A stretch of 64,000 bases of DNA, from positions 62,001 through 126,000 of the forward strand of contig JADJOV010000023.1 of assembly GCA_016713585.1 (NCBI GenBank), read 5' to 3'. Below the pieces are notes generated by a model. The model was given only the letters and a program-made list of their open reading frames with translations. It was not told where the DNA came from and ran no database searches. This document shows, piece by piece, positions 36,616 to 46,796 of the stretch (position 1 is the stretch's first letter; every line of letters begins with the position of its first letter). A program made the position numbers and the translations under genes. Origin of the DNA: Bdellovibrionales bacterium (lineage in GTDB: Bacteria; Bdellovibrionota; Bdellovibrionia; Bdellovibrionales; Bdellovibrionaceae).

Positions 36616-38196
36616 ATGTTAGCCAAGAAACTGAGACCGACAGATCCTGCAACCCCGAGCCAGAGCAGCCTAGCCTCTGAAATTGATTTGAAAATTAGGG
36701 CGGGACAAATCGGAGAGGCCCGCAAATCAATTAAGCTTCTCAAAATCGGATCAATTCCCAGAAGTGACATTGTTACGATGGCGAATTTGGCCCGTCGAGT
36801 TGGTATGGCCACTTGGGGTCTTCTACTCCTAAGACCCATTCTTCGCTCTGAAAAACCCATTCATCCACCAGCTAATGTCGCTGAAAAGGCGATATATGCG
36901 GCCCTCCTGATCAAAGTGGGCGCGGTCACCGAGGCTCTAGCTCTCCTGAAAGACCACCAAGAACCCAACCACCCAGATGTTTTACTTTATTCTTCTTATG
37001 CCTATATGGAGCGTTGGGAGTACGGGCGGGTCATTGACTACCTTCAGAAATATCTGAAATGTGCGCAAGTCAGCGCTTACCAAAAAGCCATCGCCAAAGT
37101 CAATTTGGCGGCAGCTCTTGTTCATGAGGAACATCACCCTGAAGCTCTAGACCTTTTGATAGAACTCAGAGCAGAATGTCAAAGAGAGAAGTGGTCACTG
37201 CTCCAAGGGAATTGCCTTGAAATCTCGGCCCAAATTGCAATTAAACAAAATAAATGGAATATGACAGAAAGCCTTCTCGATGAAGCCGAAAAACTGAATG
37301 CCGAGGCCCACCGTTATCAACTATTTATTGAAAAATGGCGAGTGATTGCCAAGCTTATTCAAAATCCAAAATCATCAGCGGTCTTTGCTGAGACAGAGCA
37401 ACTTCGCGCCAAAGCTATCAGCATGGGAGCTTGGGAAACCCATCGCGATCTAGATCTGCACCTCGGAATGAGTCGAGAAGATCAACCCCTTTTGGTCAAA
37501 TTGTATTTTGGGACGCCCTATCGTTCATACAGGCGCCAAATTGAAGATTTTTTTCGGTTACGGGGCTGGACATTCCCAAATAGTCTTCTCTGGTCATTTG
37601 CGGAATCATCCCCGGAATTATCCCTTGGAACAACGAATGAAACCTCACCCCAAGAATGCGTTTTAAATATTTATGAGGGCGCAAAAAACGGAGTCGCTCT
37701 CGTCAAAGCAGGTCAAAATCTTCATCGACTATTGATCCTATTGTCTTCCGATTTGTATCGACCCATTTCGATTGGTTATGTTTTTTCACAATTGTATCCT
37801 AAGGAGTTTTTCAATCCTCTCACTTCGCCCAGTCGCGTGTTTCACAACATCAAGAGACTTAGAAACATGTTTACAGAGAATAAAATTCCTATACACATAA
37901 TGTTTGATAAAGGACATTCTTCCCTGAAGCCAACCGGACCCGTCGGCCTACTCCTGCAAAAAAACTCCGCCCTGACACCTTTATCCGCGAGCAAACTAAG
38001 CCAACTCGCCACCCTCAAAAACCTCAAAAAACATTTCCCTTTCAGATCGTTCTCTGTTGGTGATGCCGCTCAACAGACAAGCCTCTCTCCAACTACGATT
38101 CGGACCATTTTAAAAACGCTCTCCTGCACCGACGGGTTTATTCGACTGGAGTTGGACGGACGACCCGATATCGCTTTCAGAAGTAAACGTCAATAG
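36616..38196 (+). CDS. TPR-repeat protein with winged-helix DNA-binding C-terminal part
   Basis: A 526-residue protein. Residues about 20-300 are helical repeats of TPR type (LLYSSYAYMERWEYGRVIDY, AKVNLAAALVHEEHHPEALD). Residues about 365-440 resemble an OmpR-type winged helix (LLILLSSDLYRPISIGYVFS, then SRVFHNIKRLRNMF), and the last 70 residues hold a further HTH-like segment (VGDAAQQTSLSPTTIRTIL). It is a likely transcription factor without a receiver domain. It is divergent from the RRM/PP-loop gene, so that gene is a candidate target. No strong ribosome site is seen. Confidence 0.7.
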   Translation: MLAKKLRPTDPATPSQSSLASEIDLKIRAGQIGEARKSIKLLKIGSIPRSDIVTMANLARRVGMATWGLLLLRPILRSEKPIHPPANVAEKAIYAALLIKVGAVTEALALLKDHQEPNHPDVLLYSSYAYMERWEYGRVIDYLQKYLKCAQVSAYQKAIAKVNLAAALVHEEHHPEALDLLIELRAECQREKWSLLQGNCLEISAQIAIKQNKWNMTESLLDEAEKLNAEAHRYQLFIEKWRVIAKLIQNPKSSAVFAETEQLRAKAISMGAWETHRDLDLHLGMSREDQPLLVKLYFGTPYRSYRRQIEDFFRLRGWTFPNSLLWSFAESSPELSLGTTNETSPQECVLNIYEGAKNGVALVKAGQNLHRLLILLSSDLYRPISIGYVFSQLYPKEFFNPLTSPSRVFHNIKRLRNMFTENKIPIHIMFDKGHSSLKPTGPVGLLLQKNSALTPLSASKLSQLATLKNLKKHFPFRSFSVGDAAQQTSLSPTTIRTILKTLSCTDGFIRLELDGRPDIAFRSKRQ

Positions 38197-38198
38197 CC

Positions 38199-40303
38199 TC
38201 AATTGACTCTGTTCTCACAACTTGAATCATTAAAGATATTCTCACCCAGAAACACGATCGTATTGAATAGATTTCCAGAATAAGTTGCCGAACAATTGGC
38301 AAAGCCGCCGGTCGCCTCAGTGCGACTGAGTGCATTGGCGATCACCGAGCTGCGGATCACCACAGGGCCATCAAGATTGAGGGCTGATCCCCGAATCATT
38401 GGATAATTTCGAAGGGTGCGAGGGTTCATGACATTGTCCCGAACTTCAGAATTCAAAATATAGAATTGGGTATGCTCAGCAAAAAAATTGTAGGAAATTG
38501 CAGAACCTTTATCTGCTGAGTTTGTAAAAAATCGACTGTTATCGAGCCAAACTCGATTCGTCCAAAACACACGCAGACCTCCGCCCTCATTCAGGGCATT
38601 ATTGCTTTCAAATGATGAGTTCTTGATCATCACCATTCCGGATCGAAGATCAATCCCAGCTCCAAAGAATGCCGAATTTCCAGTCACAATCAGATCAGTC
38701 ATCTCGGACACTTCAGCTGAGGCATTATGCAAGTAAATAGCCCCACCACCGGCCGAGAAATTTCCTCGAAATTCGCTTCTCGCAATCAAGAGACCGAGAG
38801 AATTCTCTGCCGAGATGGCTCCACCAAAAAGATTGCCCCCATTCATGGAAGTCTTGTTATTCAGAAACAAACTATCTGTGACACTGAGAAATCCTTGCCG
38901 CACCAGAACCGCCCCTCCGGAACCATAGTTTTGGGCGGTCGCCTGATTATTTTCAAACCGACTTCGTTTAATATTCAAAGTTGCGGATTCAGCAAAAATG
39001 GACCCACCGGCGTCGGCCACTCCATTTTTAAGAGTAATTCCAGCAAGAGAGAGCGTCCCTTTAGGCTTCACAGAGAAGTGGCGCGAAAGTCCGCGAGCAT
39101 CAAAAACCGCACTCGAACCGCGAATCTCGACATCTCCAGAAATAGAGACCTCAGCACCAGACCAAATTTGTGAACCAGCAAAATTAATACCCGCTGGCAC
39201 AGGAGCTTGGGCATTGGCTCGCTCAATACTTTTCAACAAACTGCAGGCATCAAGCGCACAGCTCGGATCGACACTCATCTCAGTTCCAACTCCAATAGAA
39301 ATCGTCCTTGAAACTTCTCCAAAATCCAAGAGGACCGTCACCCGATATTTTTGCCGAGCTTGCAAAGTCGTCGGGACACCAGAGATCTCGCCGGTCGTGG
39401 AATTGAAAATAAGTCCACTTGGCAACTCTGGTGAAATAGAAAATTGACCCTTTGCTTTGTTGAGTGTTGGGCTTATCTTAACAAAAGGCTTCCCTTGAAT
39501 GAGCGTTTGGAAATTCTCTTGATAACTGAGCTGAGGTGCCACTGGATCGAATTGGCCACCCAACCTGCATTGAACAGGCAAAGTGACTATGCTGCCGCCA
39601 AGCACACCCTGAAAAACCCCAGGAAATTTTTGAGTCCCAGGAATTTGAGACAGAAACTGAATCGCAAGGCTGGAATTAGGAGCATAATAATGGACCTTTT
39701 CAATATCAATTCTGCGAACGACTGAGGTTTGAGTGACTGGCTTGTCTTTCGCGGTATAGAAACGCGAGAGGGCCACATTGCCCTCTTGCTCCCAGTGGAT
39801 TCCAATTTCAAATTGCGGAGAACTTGTATTGTCATTTTCATTCACCAAGGCTTGACACCAGGCCTCAGTGAAGGCTCCTCTTTTCAGGTCGCCCTGAAGA
39901 TCCTTCGAATAGCTAAAGAGTCCATCTTTGTAACCCGCATAGTTGTCACTCAGCCTTGAAAACTCAACATCTTTGAGAGGTATCTCGGATTTTTCATTGC
40001 AACCTGAATAGAGTGTTGCAAAATCAGGCCCCTTTGAAAGGTCGCAAAGGCCGCGCTCTTGCCATCGCATGTAAAGCCAGGAACAAGCCGCGCAAAAGCA
40101 TCTATCTTGCCATCATAGGATCCGCCGTTTCCCTCGGAGGACAGATCTACCTTTAACCCTTCAGCTGATCCTTCACCGGAATTCACCTTAAACTGATTGA
40201 GGCCAAGGTCATCAAAGGTGCAGTTTTGAAAAGAAACAAGCAAAACAAAACCCAAGGGGATCCCTAGCAAATAGCTCCTAAACAATCTCAATGACCTAAG
40301 CAA
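38199..40303 (-). CDS. Lipoprotein with Ig-like domain and parallel beta-helix, one frameshift
   Basis: The product starts with a lipoprotein signal ending VLLVSFQNC, the lipobox form common in Bdellovibrio. The frame breaks near 40056-40062 by a one-base loss (VPGFTCDGK in one frame, then RGLCDLSKGPDFATLYSG in the other). Then come an uncharacterised domain, a putative-Ig segment (LPSGLIFNSTTGEISGVPTT), and from about residue 400 a right-handed beta-helix made of short Gly-rich repeats typical of polymorphic outer-membrane proteins (AGGSIFAES, GSGGAVLV, GGAIYLHN, EGGGLRVF). It is about 700 residues long and probably displayed on the cell surface. Its stop is 2 bp from the convergent regulator. 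Confidence 0.75.
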
Positions 40304-40483
40304 GCTGAACCCCCAGCTAACAGTCTACAGATATAGGGATAGAAATACGAGACTATTAATCTGATGTCTCACCTGATGTCTCATCTCAGGTCGCGGCTCA
40401 CTTTGGGCCAGACTTAGGCGGGCCGCTCAGCTGCAGCCAAAGCTATTTTGAGGGCGGCCCAAAAAGGCTGGCCCAAAGACCAA

Positions 40484-41274
40484 ATGGCCTGCTCCAGTTT
40501 GTTTGACTACTTGGTCAGGGAGATCGGCTATACTCCGGCCAGTGCCCAGCGTCGCATCGATGCCGCGCGAATGATGCAGCAAGTTCCAGAGCTTGGAAGC
40601 AAGATCGAAAATGGGACCTTGAAGTTAACCCAAGTTTCTCAGGTACAGCAGGTCCTCAGACTTGCAAAGAAAGAAAACAAGACTCAGCTTTTGCCAAGTG
40701 AAAAGAGGGACCTTCTTGAAAGGCTAGAGAACAAAACCGGGCCAGAGAGTGAGTTGATATTGGCCAAGGAATTTAACCTATCACCACAGACTCAGTTCAA
40801 GCAGAAAATTCAGAAAGATGAATCTGTCAGAATTGAACTAACCTTAAGCAAAGAGCAAATGGAAAGTCTAGATCGAGCGAAAGAGCTTCTATCCCACGCC
40901 CTGCCCGGGGCCACATTTGCTGAGGTGATTACGAGTCTTGCTCAACGCTATGTCAAACAGCGAACCGGAGTCAATACTTCCGTCAAGAATCACAGGCCAC
41001 CTTCCCCAGCACGGAGTCAAATTCCGCGGCGGAAGTCAAAGGCACTCAGAATATCTCTGGGAAACCGATTCCATCTTCGGTCAGAAAAAGCATTTTGAGT
41101 CCGAATCTTGGGTGTCAATTTAAGGATTCAAGGACTGGAAGGATTTGCGGGTCAAAACATTTTCTCCAGGTTGACCATATCACACCTCGGTTTGCCGGTG
41201 GAGGGAATGAGCCCTTCAATTTAAGGCCGATGTGTTCATCGCACAACAAATTTCGTTACACAGCCGGATGTTAA
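40484..41274 (+). pseudogene. Decayed second copy of the HNH endonuclease gene
   Basis: From ATG 40484 (MACSSLFDYLV) the translation is closely similar to the HNH protein at 28652 (GYTPASAQRRIDAARMMQQV, LTQVSQVQQVLRLAKKENK). The first 55 or so residues are absent, replaced by unrelated sequence without a ribosome site. The frame is lost in the linker (about 40970-41095) and the HNH end resumes in another frame: LGCQFKDSRTGRICGSKHFL, then DHITPRFAGGGNEPFNLR and CSSHNKFRYTAGC before TAA at 41274. Missing start and broken linker make function unlikely. Confidence 0.8.
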
Positions 41275-41297
41275 TTCTATCATCTGATTCTTTTTTC

Positions 41298-41322
41298 TTG
41301 GACGCTCACGACGAGCGTCCAA
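41298..41322. other. Hairpin after the decayed HNH copy
   Basis: TTGGACGCTC (41298-41307) and GAGCGTCCAA (41313-41322) form a perfect 10-bp stem with loop ACGAC. It sits 24 bp after the pseudogene stop and shares GACGCTC with the hairpin that follows the intact copy. Confidence 0.5.
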
Positions 41323-41561
41323 CGGCGGGTTTCAGGGCCGGCCAAGAGGCCCTGAGTCATGGATGACCTACCCCTCATGTTGAAGGAAGAACGACATCCC
41401 CTTATGTCCTCAAATTTTCGAATCTGATCCTCGAAGAAATGTATCAAAAAGTCGACCTACTTTTAACGGGTAACCAGACTAACGTATAGTTAGGTTATCC
41501 ACATAATCCCCACTCTTTTTAGAAAGATCACGGTCCCTTAGCAAAGAAATGTTTTACACAA

Positions 41562-42710
41562 CTACAAGGCATGAGATTCAAGAAATGCTTCCGGATTATC
41601 AGCAAAGACCACGAAATTTTCTTTGGTAATAAAAACGCTTTTTGATTTCGGATATTGTAGAATGAATCTAGCCAAGCTCTTGGCCTCTTTTTTCCGGCCA
41701 GACTTGACCTCAATAGCGATGACAATTCCCTTGTGCACGACCACGTAGTCTAATTCAAAATCCCCTTTGGACCAGTAGGTCACGTCCGCGAAGTTTTGAC
41801 TTAAGATGGCTCCAACTGCCGACTCAAAGACTCGGCCGAGGTATTCCGAATCCAAATTAGAAAGTCGATGAAAAGTGTTCAATGATGGTGCATAGGTAAT
41901 TATCTTGGGTGAAGTTCCCCTCTTTCTTGTTTCATTTTTTGTGAAATTAAAAATCGGCTTTATCAGAAACGCACCTTCAAAAAGATCTAGATAATACTTC
42001 ACTAAATCAATATTTCCCCTGTCCTGTAGCTGCCCCAAAATTTTGTTATAACTCAGTACCTGAGCTGGAGAATTTATCAAAATATAGAAGGCTTGACGAA
42101 ACAAAGCAGGTGATTGAATTCGTGATTGAGCAAGAATGTCTTTCATCAGCACTGTTTCCACAATAGAGCTTGTAAGATATTCAGCCCATCTTTGAGTGTC
42201 CTTCAAATATTGATAGGAACCAGGATATCCACCGAACTTGAGATATTCCTCGATTTTCATTTTCTTAAGTTTGTTCGATTCCACATAGCCCCAATGGCAA
42301 ACTCGCACCACCTCAAATCGACCAGTGAGGCTTTCGCTCATGCCTTTTTGTAAATAAAGGGAGCTTGATCCCAAGAGCACGCATTTGACTTTCTTTTTCG
42401 ATGCTTGACTCTCGTCCCAAAGTTTTTTGATGACTTCGGACCAATCGGGTATTTTTTGAACTTCATCAATAACTAGAATTGCTCCCTTCTCAACCGCAAC
42501 TTGCCATTGCTCTTGAATCCATTTCGCCACGGAGATTCCATCACCCAACACGTAGTGATATTTATTTTTGGTGTCAGACCTCATCAAAAGACCGATTCCA
42601 GTGCTTTTTCCCACCTGTCTCGGCCCAAGAACGATTGGAATTCGGGGGTTTCTTTCCGCCAGACGATGTTGCAAAATCTGAACAAATTGAGGGATGACCT
42701 TTGTTTTCAT
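41562..42710 (-). CDS. AAA-type ATPase with DUF4143 domain
   Basis: A 382-residue protein (from the ATG at 42710). The N-terminal ATPase (AAA_14) has Walker A GPRQVGKST and Walker B-like ILVIDEVQKI, followed by LLGSSSLYLQKGMSESLTGR. The C-terminal DUF4143 region includes YEPG-like GRVFESAVGA, ELDYVVVHKGIVIAIEVKSG, the last resembling a PD-(D/E)XK-like nuclease core (D...EVK). Such proteins are common, often mobile or toxin-linked, and of unclear function. Two palindromic 17-bp repeats sit immediately upstream of the start, where a ribosome site would be expected, and none is seen. Confidence 0.85.
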   Translation of the reverse strand: MKTKVIPQFVQILQHRLAERNPRIPIVLGPRQVGKSTGIGLLMRSDTKNKYHYVLGDGISVAKWIQEQWQVAVEKGAILVIDEVQKIPDWSEVIKKLWDESQASKKKVKCVLLGSSSLYLQKGMSESLTGRFEVVRVCHWGYVESNKLKKMKIEEYLKFGGYPGSYQYLKDTQRWAEYLTSSIVETVLMKDILAQSRIQSPALFRQAFYILINSPAQVLSYNKILGQLQDRGNIDLVKYYLDLFEGAFLIKPIFNFTKNETRKRGTSPKIITYAPSLNTFHRLSNLDSEYLGRVFESAVGAILSQNFADVTYWSKGDFELDYVVVHKGIVIAIEVKSGRKKEAKSLARFILQYPKSKSVFITKENFVVFADNPEAFLESHAL

Positions 42711-42712
42711 AT

Positions 42713-42756
42713 AATTATAGGTCAACCTATAATTGATAGTAGGTCAACCTATAATT
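42713..42756 (-). promoter_or_regulatory. Tandem palindromic operators in front of the ATPase gene
   Basis: AATTATAGGT-CA-ACCTATAATT (42713-42734) is a perfect 10-bp inverted repeat with a 2-bp centre. TAGGTCAACCTATAATT occurs at 42718-42734 and again at 42740-42756, exactly 22 bp apart, about two helical turns. On the gene strand each unit reads as TTGACC plus TATAAT-like bases, so the elements overlap the promoter. The last TATAAT is so close to the ATG that a leaderless or very short-leader mRNA is possible. Confidence 0.7.
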
Positions 42757-42831
42757 CACGGGTCCGCCAGAACGACTCGGCTTGGGTGACTCCTATGTCC
42801 CAAGCGACTCGGCCAATATGGACCCGTCCTT

Positions 42832-44432
42832 TTAAGCGGTTTTTTCTGCTCGCGACTCAATTTGAGCCATCCGAGGCTTAAGCTGTTTCACTGCACCGAT
42901 CCCATAGCGACCCGGGGCCATAATATGACGAGGATCCAGTGCCCGCTTGATTACATTGAGAAAATTAAGCTTCCTCGATTCGAAGGCCTGCTCACAATCA
43001 CTAAGAATTCCGAGACGGTAGGGTCCGTATCCAAGCGTCTTCACCTCACGAGAAAGTTCTTGATAGGCCTGATGGGCCAAGGCCACCTCAGATGGTCGAG
43101 ATTTATCAAAGCAAATATTGAAAACAGCGGTCATCTTTCGATCATTAATCATAGTCAACGTGACGGGCATTTCGAGCCCGTACTTTGCGAACAGGGCCCG
43201 AGAAAGCGTTAATAATTTTTCGGCATCCTGGGCTGTTGCCGGAATCACAGGAGAAAACCATGCCAATCCCAACTTGGACTGCTCCTTGACTCTCCAATAG
43301 ATATTTTCGCTGGGTACAGATGACGGCTGGCCTCGTAGTATCCCGTGCAGAGCTTTCAGGGATGCAAAGGACTTTCTTGCCAAATCTAGACTCGGAAACT
43401 TCTTCAAGATTTTTGAATTCAGCAAAAGATCAGTCCATCGAATTTTGCGATCAGTGAAGACTCTCACTTGACCAACACCCTGAACGCGGCCTTCAGTCGC
43501 TTTACCTTAAATTTGACTTCCTCTTTCATACCATAGATTGCGCCAATTGTAGTCCAGGCCCCCACTTTGAGTAAACCCTTTTTATTTATCAGCGCCTGAC
43601 ATTCACTTTCGGACAACGCATGGGCGGGATCGCATTCCTTTGGAAAAGGACTCGCCGTCATCAAAGCTCGAGTGGCATTTCCCGAGTGAACCAGACTATT
43701 AAAGACTCCTGCTTTGCGTAATTCCTTCAGAACGCCAATTCCCTTGAAAAAGCTGGGCTCTGTTGAAAAAGAAATCACAAAGGTCACTGTATCCTCTGGG
43801 ATTGGGAATAAAGGAATTTTGATAGCAGTCACAAGTCCGAAATTGGATTGAATAAAAAGAGCCGCCAAATCAGGTCCAACCGAAGGCATTTCGCCCGTAC
43901 GTAGCAAACTGCCATCAGCCAAGATCACTTCCATATCGAGAATATTCTTTCGATGATCACCGATCGGAGTATGTCCAAATCCCGCCTCAAGGGTATTCCC
44001 CAAAATACTAGCGTCTGGCGAAGCTCCCGTGACATCGGCCCAGAAGGGTGCTCCTTTATCTTTGAGGAACTGGGCGAGTTGACCTTGCGTGCCTCCGGGT
44101 TCAACAACGACTTCCCCGTTTTCAGGATTATATTCACGTATTTTATTTAATTTAGTTAGACTGACAACCACTTGACCTTGCTGATAGGGGGTCCGATCAC
44201 CGTATCCGATATTCTTCCCTTGACTCACTGGATAGAGAGGAACTCCGTGGCGTGAGGCTAACTGGACGAGTTTCCGCAGCTGCTCCATACTCTCCGGATA
44301 GACCACTCCAGCAATTTGACGTTGAATTCCGAGACTGTTTTCCTCCGTCGTCAATATAAGCTCTCTCTGTGCTGATGAGATGAACTGAGAAACTTCCTCT
44401 ACAAACCCCTGATCATTTCTAGGTAGACCCAT
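42832..44432 (-). CDS. FAD-dependent oxidase of the vanillyl-alcohol oxidase / 4-cresol dehydrogenase type, one frameshift
   Basis: The N-terminal FAD-binding (PCMH) domain has YPVSQGKNIGYGDRTP, VEPGGTQGQLAQFLKD and GNTLEAGFGHTPIGDHRKN, all diagnostic of this branch. The C-terminal part (ENIYWRVKEQSKLGLAWFSP, YGPYRLGI, ALDPRHIMAPGRYGIG) is in another frame. One base is missing near 43483 (expected A-A-F-Q-G-V-G-Q-V-R-V-F-T-D). Corrected length is about 532 residues, like the intact paralogue at 45195. It follows the membrane protein gene by 109 bp. It probably oxidises a phenolic or other alcohol/amine; the substrate is unknown. Confidence 0.82.
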
Positions 44433-44541
44433 AAAACACCCCTCTTTGAATACTAGAATATATCCAAGAGGCCTTCAGCAACAGGGCAAAAAATTGCTCG
44501 TATATTCAATAAACCTGTGTAATATCAAGGCGATTTATCGA

Positions 44542-45198
44542 TTAAGGTTTAGCGATTCTCGGAAAAAAGAGAGCAGACACCTGACTCATAATCAAGCCGA
44601 TATTGGTCCACATCAGCGGTGCCCAGAGGGGAAACTTCAGGTATTCGGCGTGGGGATAATGCCACAACCCAAAGATCAGCCCAAGCATTTCAACGATAAC
44701 GCCCATAAAAAGAAAATACATCAGATAACAAAGATCCCGTTTTGAGTGGAAAAATATGAGGGCACAACCCATAAGCAGAAAAAGAATCAAAACTAACAAC
44801 ATTTCAGAGTGAATAACCGAAAAAACCAAAGAAAAACTAACAGCATAAATCAGAACTTTTCCGCGTCTAGGCTGAATTGGTGATGGCAATAAAGACAATG
44901 CCTCAATGAATCGATTTGCATTAAGACAATAGAATCCCCACATGAAAATTTCATTGAAAGGCATGAGAATAATGTCTGGGCTTGTAAACACAAATACTTT
45001 ATTTGCCAGCGCTCCATAATTTGAAAACGTAAACACCAAAGAACAAATTGTGAAAAAAAGAATTTCCTTTTTTTGCAAAGGCTTAAATGTCACCAGCCAA
45101 AAAGCTAACAAAAAAAACGTCTTAACTACGTTGTTAGGAATCAGGGTGGACGCGAAGAGGGTCAGAAGAAACTGAGCCGGCCATTTTATCGATTTCAT
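44542..45198 (-). CDS. Polytopic membrane protein between two flavoproteins
   Basis: A 218-residue protein with about seven hydrophobic segments. Recognisable stretches are ILMPFNEIFMWGFYCLNANRF, SVIHSEMLLVLILFLLMG and VEMLGLIFGLWHYPHAEY with FPLWAPLMWTNIGLI, which include conserved-looking His and Trp residues. I cannot assign a family. Its ATG overlaps the stop of the upstream flavoprotein gene by 4 bp, so it belongs functionally to that cluster. It may be a transporter, membrane enzyme or electron partner. Confidence 0.7.
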   Translation of the reverse strand: MKSIKWPAQFLLTLFASTLIPNNVVKTFFLLAFWLVTFKPLQKKEILFFTICSLVFTFSNYGALANKVFVFTSPDIILMPFNEIFMWGFYCLNANRFIEALSLLPSPIQPRRGKVLIYAVSFSLVFSVIHSEMLLVLILFLLMGCALIFFHSKRDLCYLMYFLFMGVIVEMLGLIFGLWHYPHAEYLKFPLWAPLMWTNIGLIMSQVSALFFPRIAKP

Positions 45199-46796
45199 GG
45201 AATATACCTTCCTGGCGACATCAGACCGCGTGGGTCCAAGACAGATTTAATCTTTTTAGCCAGATTGAATGCGGGCTCATTGCCTGACATTAAATGCATA
45301 TGATCAATATCTAACCGATAAGGAAAAAGTTCCATCATTTGACACTCTTTCAATAAAGTCTCAAAGCATTCTTTTGCGTTCCTAATGGAATCCTGGCTGT
45401 CTTTAGAGAACAAAATAGGAATTGTCGAATCAATGCATCTGGGAGAAATTGCGGTGAGTGTGATGAGTGGTTCGATGTCATGATACAAACAAATACGTGA
45501 GAGCTCCTGTGTGTAATCTCGAACAACTGGTGGGTCTAGGGGCATCAACGGAGCGAACCAAATCAATCCACAGCCGTCCTTGTCAGGATTGAAATTACTA
45601 TCACTTGGCAATCCCCGTCTGTTCTTAAGATAGGATAATGGCAAAGCGACTTTGCTTGGTGTCCCTTCTAAAATTTCAAGCGCCCTTCCTGCGTTGGCCA
45701 GCAGCTGTTTGAGTCCGGGCATCGGTAGGTACTTCAAGACGCTATTTGCGAATTCAAATTTTCTTCGACTGATAAAGACGACCTTTTGTGAAAAGCCCTG
45801 ACAAATTCTCTTAATGATTCTCTTGCTTCCATGAACCAAGGGGGAAGGTCCATAAATCGCTCCAACCAATGCCCAATCGGGAAGGTCTCTTCTTTTCGCA
45901 AGCTCGATCACTTGAATTTCTTCAAGTGCCTTTTCTTGATTCCAGCCATTTTCAATCATTGAAAGAAGGCGGCGCTTGTTCATGAGATTAACCCCTCCGA
46001 CCATTCCAGCCAGAGTCGTTTTGATTTCACGGACAGCACGAACCCCTTCCTCAAACTCCTCATCGTTCAAAAATATAATGAACTGGGTGACATTGTCAGG
46101 TTTTGGTGCGAGGGCGATCGTTGCCTCAACCACAATTCCTAGGTTTGCTTGTGTAAACAGCCCATCAAGGTAAGGTCCTATCTTCCACTTGAAAATTGAA
46201 TCGATCCCGTCGCCTCCGAGGGAGGCTAAGGCCGATTTATAAAACTCGCCAGTTGGCAAAATAGCCTTGAGTGACAACATAGATCCAAAGTGATCTTCGT
46301 AGGGGGTAATCCCATAACCACGTTCAACCATATTTCCAATAAGGCTGACCTCTGGGCCAGCCCCTGTCACTGGCACCATAAAGGAAAGAGATCTTTCTTT
46401 CATATATAAAAAAAGGTCTTTTTGAGTGACTCCGGGTTCAACTGTCACGTAAGAAAGATCAGAATTAAATTCAATAATTTTATTTAATCTCGAAAGATCG
46501 ATAATCACCATGCCATTTCTAACTGGCGTAGCTCCCCCATAGCCCCAGTTTTTTCCTGAGCTGAGGGGATAGTAGGGAATTGACTCTTCATTGCAGCAGA
46601 TGACAATCTTCTGCACCTCTTCGCGATTTCCTGGTTGGACAATTGCAATAATTTGGCGGAATGACTCCAGGGTATTAACTGACCATTGACGCAACCGAGC
46701 TGGGTCAATCTCTACAAATGATTCCCCGACGATTCCCTGTAACCTCTGCACTGAGACAGATGCCAACCTTGGCTGATCAAGATCTTCACTTTTCAT
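45195..46796 (-). CDS. FAD-dependent oxidase of the vanillyl-alcohol oxidase / 4-cresol dehydrogenase type
   Basis: A complete 533-residue flavoprotein: PYYPLSSGKNWGYGGATPVR, VTVEPGVTQKDLFLYMKE, GNMVERGYGITPYEDHFG (PCMH domain) and a C-terminal cap with GCGLIWFAPLMPLDPP, YRLDIDHM and LDPRGLMSPGRYIP. It is a distant paralogue of the protein at 42832. The start overlaps the TPR gene's end by 11 bp and its stop overlaps the membrane protein's start by 4 bp, so three genes are coupled. The substrate is unknown. Confidence 0.87.
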   Translation of the reverse strand: MKSEDLDQPRLASVSVQRLQGIVGESFVEIDPARLRQWSVNTLESFRQIIAIVQPGNREEVQKIVICCNEESIPYYPLSSGKNWGYGGATPVRNGMVIIDLSRLNKIIEFNSDLSYVTVEPGVTQKDLFLYMKERSLSFMVPVTGAGPEVSLIGNMVERGYGITPYEDHFGSMLSLKAILPTGEFYKSALASLGGDGIDSIFKWKIGPYLDGLFTQANLGIVVEATIALAPKPDNVTQFIIFLNDEEFEEGVRAVREIKTTLAGMVGGVNLMNKRRLLSMIENGWNQEKALEEIQVIELAKRRDLPDWALVGAIYGPSPLVHGSKRIIKRICQGFSQKVVFISRRKFEFANSVLKYLPMPGLKQLLANAGRALEILEGTPSKVALPLSYLKNRRGLPSDSNFNPDKDGCGLIWFAPLMPLDPPVVRDYTQELSRICLYHDIEPLITLTAISPRCIDSTIPILFSKDSQDSIRNAKECFETLLKECQMMELFPYRLDIDHMHLMSGNEPAFNLAKKIKSVLDPRGLMSPGRYIP

